Below, piece after piece: positions 62,431-64,000 of a DNA stretch of 64,000 nucleotides; the first letter of the stretch is position 1, and every line of letters begins with the position of its first letter. The notes beneath the pieces are model-generated. The model was not told the DNA's origin. It searched no databases and saw only the letters and a list, made by a program, of their open reading frames with translations. The stretch spans positions 41,800-105,799 of the forward strand of contig JAOQAG010000039.1 in assembly GCA_025963715.1 (NCBI GenBank), given 5' to 3'. The position numbers and the translations under genes were made by a program. This DNA is from Bacteroidota bacterium (GTDB lineage: Bacteria; Bacteroidota; Bacteroidia; 2-12-FULL-35-15).

Positions 62431-63738
62431 ATGAAAAAGGCTGGTTTCATTTTTTTTCTGGTATTTAACTCCCTTAATATTAGTTCCCAAACATGGTCCT
62501 CACTAGGATCAGGTCTTAACCAAACTGTTTTTGCCATTTTAGAGGACTCTGTAAATAATGTTTTATATGCAGGTGGTAATTTTACTGTTGCTGGTGGGCA
62601 ATCAGCAAACTATATTGCAAAATGGGATGGTGCTTCCTGGACTCCGATAGGAAGTGGAATGGGTGGCGGTGTTTCTGCTCTTGCAATTTATAATGGAGAA
62701 TTGTATGCCGGAGGTGATTTTTATTTGGCGGAAGGATTGCCTGCTAATCACATCGCTAAATGGAATGGTACAAATTGGGTTTCAATAGCGTCTGGAGTAA
62801 ATGATTTTGTAACTTCTTTAGCAGTGTATGATAATGAATTATATGTTGGCGGGTATTTTACTTTAGCCAGTGGCATTCATTCCTCCAAAGTTGCTAAATG
62901 GAATGGTTCCTCATGGTCAAATCCTGGTTTTGAAATTAAAGATACTACCAATAATATAGTAAGGGCTTTAACTGTTTACAACAACGAATTATATATAGGA
63001 GGTCATTTTGATAGTGTTGGAAACATTTCAGCGCATAATATTATTAAATGGGATGGATCAACACTTTCAACCCTGGGAATTGGAGTAAACGCTATTGTTT
63101 GGGATATAAAACCTTTTGATAATAACTTATATATTGGAGGAGATTTTTATACTGCCGGAGGAGATACTGTTAATCACATTGCCAAATTGGATGGAATTAA
63201 TTGGTCGGCAGTTGGAGGAGGAACCAATGGAAATGTTTTTGCCTTATCTGCCTATAAAGGTTATTTACTTGCAGGAGGATTTTTTACTGCAGCAGGTGGT
63301 AATCTAGCAAAAAATATTGCAAAGTGGGACGGTACTACCTGGACACCTTTAGGAACCGGTATGAATAACTCCGTTTATGATCTGGAAGTACATGATGGTA
63401 ATCTTTACATGGCAGGAAATTTCTGGATAGCAGGGGGAATAAGCGCACCACGTATTGTTCAATGGGATTTACCCGATGGCATTCAAGAACAAACATTAAT
63501 TAATTCGCTAACAATTAGCCCTAATCCTTTTAATTCATCGACTATCATTTCATTTCAAAAAGAGTATAAGGATGCAACCTTGGAAGTTTATGATATTTAT
63601 GGAAGAAAAATTAAGACAGTCGATTTTTCAGGAAACCATATGATTCTTGAAAAGGGAACGATGAACCCAGGAGTATATGTTATTCATATTATTATAGATG
63701 ATAAGAACCAAACCATAGCAAAAATTGTTATTCAATAA
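62431..63738 (+). CDS. T9SS type A cargo protein with beta-propeller-like repeats
   Basis: 435 residues, signal peptide MKKAGFIFFLVFNSLNISSQ. Residues ~25-345 are about seven copies of a ~45-residue repeat (GGNFTVAGGQSANYIAKWDG, then SWTPIGSGM..., V.AL.IYNGELYAGGDF), likely blades of a propeller. The T9SS type A domain begins at LTISPNPFNSSTIISF and ends IAKIVIQ. The third codon position is much more A/T-rich than in the gene before, so it may be a recent arrival. Function unknown. Confidence 0.88.
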   Translation: MKKAGFIFFLVFNSLNISSQTWSSLGSGLNQTVFAILEDSVNNVLYAGGNFTVAGGQSANYIAKWDGASWTPIGSGMGGGVSALAIYNGELYAGGDFYLAEGLPANHIAKWNGTNWVSIASGVNDFVTSLAVYDNELYVGGYFTLASGIHSSKVAKWNGSSWSNPGFEIKDTTNNIVRALTVYNNELYIGGHFDSVGNISAHNIIKWDGSTLSTLGIGVNAIVWDIKPFDNNLYIGGDFYTAGGDTVNHIAKLDGINWSAVGGGTNGNVFALSAYKGYLLAGGFFTAAGGNLAKNIAKWDGTTWTPLGTGMNNSVYDLEVHDGNLYMAGNFWIAGGISAPRIVQWDLPDGIQEQTLINSLTISPNPFNSSTIISFQKEYKDATLEVYDIYGRKIKTVDFSGNHMILEKGTMNPGVYVIHIIIDDKNQTIAKIVIQ

Positions 63739-63782
63739 ATCATGCCCGGAAATTTATTCATCGAACAACGTTCTTAAGATTT

Positions 63783-64000
63783 TCATTGCTTAATAAACTT
63801 TTTACTTACCATTCCTTTACTGCTTTGCACTTGTATAAAATAAATGCCGCTTCGCAGTTGGCTTACATCTATTTGTAAATCTGTTTTCCCTTTTTGTACG
63901 CTGCGCGTTTCAGCTGCTTTAACAGATTGGCCAAGCGAATTGAGGATTGTTAACGTAACATTTTCTGAATTTTCTGTTTCAATGCTCATGGTCACCGCAT
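63783..64000 (-). CDS. T9SS type A cargo protein, cut by the right window edge
   Basis: Only the C-terminal ~72 residues are in the window; the frame is open to base 64000. It ends in a type A sorting domain: VTLTILNSLGQSVKAAETRS, VSQLRSGIYFIQVQSSKGMV and the tail SKKFIKQ. It is convergent with the gene at 62431, 45 bp apart. The mature protein is unknown. Confidence 0.85.
   Translation of the reverse strand, partial: AVTMSIETENSENVTLTILNSLGQSVKAAETRSVQKGKTDLQIDVSQLRSGIYFIQVQSSKGMVSKKFIKQ

Noticed and set aside
1..64000. Prophage, plasmid or defence island
   Set aside because: No integrase, transposase, terminase, capsid, restriction, toxin-antitoxin or CRISPR gene was found; ORF6N alone is not sufficient.

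Overview
The window is a chromosomal segment from a member of the Bacteroidota, roughly 40-45% GC by eye. The main evidence is the set of secreted proteins ending in a type IX secretion system (T9SS) type A sorting domain (YPNP motif near the start of the domain, short basic tail). Other support comes from a PorP/SprF gene beside a gliding-motility-type (CHU_C) sorting-domain protein, a LytS/LytTR two-component pair with a beta-propeller sensor, PafA-type alkaline phosphatase, and promoters of the Bacteroidota form TTTG-N19-TAnnTTTG. No rRNA, tRNA, CRISPR array, integrase or transposase was seen. Most of the window is core or ordinary accessory genome.

Layout. 1-2.5 kb: 3' end of a T9SS cargo protein and a leucine-rich-repeat protein. 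2.5-3.7 kb: an ORF6N-domain gene with a family of 27-bp palindromes upstream, one of which lies inside the gene. 3.7-6.7 kb: a tight minus-strand operon (TPR protein, CHU_C protein, PorP/SprF, MtgA). 6.7-16.8 kb: PurL, a polytopic membrane protein, an APC amino-acid permease, an SDR, an amidohydrolase, an outer-membrane barrel and a CAP protein. 16.9-22.4 kb: a minus-strand run of small enzymes (FMN reductase, two VOC proteins, GNAT, LOG-type protein) and a double AAA+ ATPase with a duplicated N-terminal module. 22.6-25.7 kb: a T9SS protein and a gene-poor 1.4 kb holding repeats and a candidate minus-strand small transcript. 25.7-35.5 kb: STAS-like protein, a secreted protein, nitronate monooxygenase, acyl-CoA synthetase, a TMTC-like GT-C/TPR protein and the LytS/LytTR pair. 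35.7-39.6 kb: two tandem paralogous T9SS proteins. 39.8-44.9 kb: two PorE-like TPR/PD40 proteins flanking YwbE. 45.2-48.6 kb: five small enzymes or proteins. 48.9-55.4 kb: PafA, an S1/P1 nuclease-like protein, an EamA protein, a fluoride-riboswitch-controlled CLC and two PAP2 proteins. 55.6-59.2 kb: ObgE, adenylate kinase with a histone-H1-like tail, Hpt and PurE. 59.3-64 kb: a PorV-like barrel, a helix-hairpin-helix barrel, a beta-propeller T9SS protein and the end of another T9SS protein.

Functional links. Envelope and secretion functions dominate: T9SS parts and cargo, PorE-like proteins and peptidoglycan synthesis. Purine metabolism appears as PurL, PurE, Hpt and Adk in separate units. 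The strongest regulatory element is a crcB-type fluoride riboswitch in front of a CLC that carries the GNN and GREGT signatures of fluoride-specific CLCs. The most unusual items are the ORF6N palindrome family, the Adk-H1-like fusion, the PorE-like proteins with SPOR-like ends in place of OmpA, and the double AAA+ ATPase. Intergenic DNA is rich in dispersed inverted repeats of several families.
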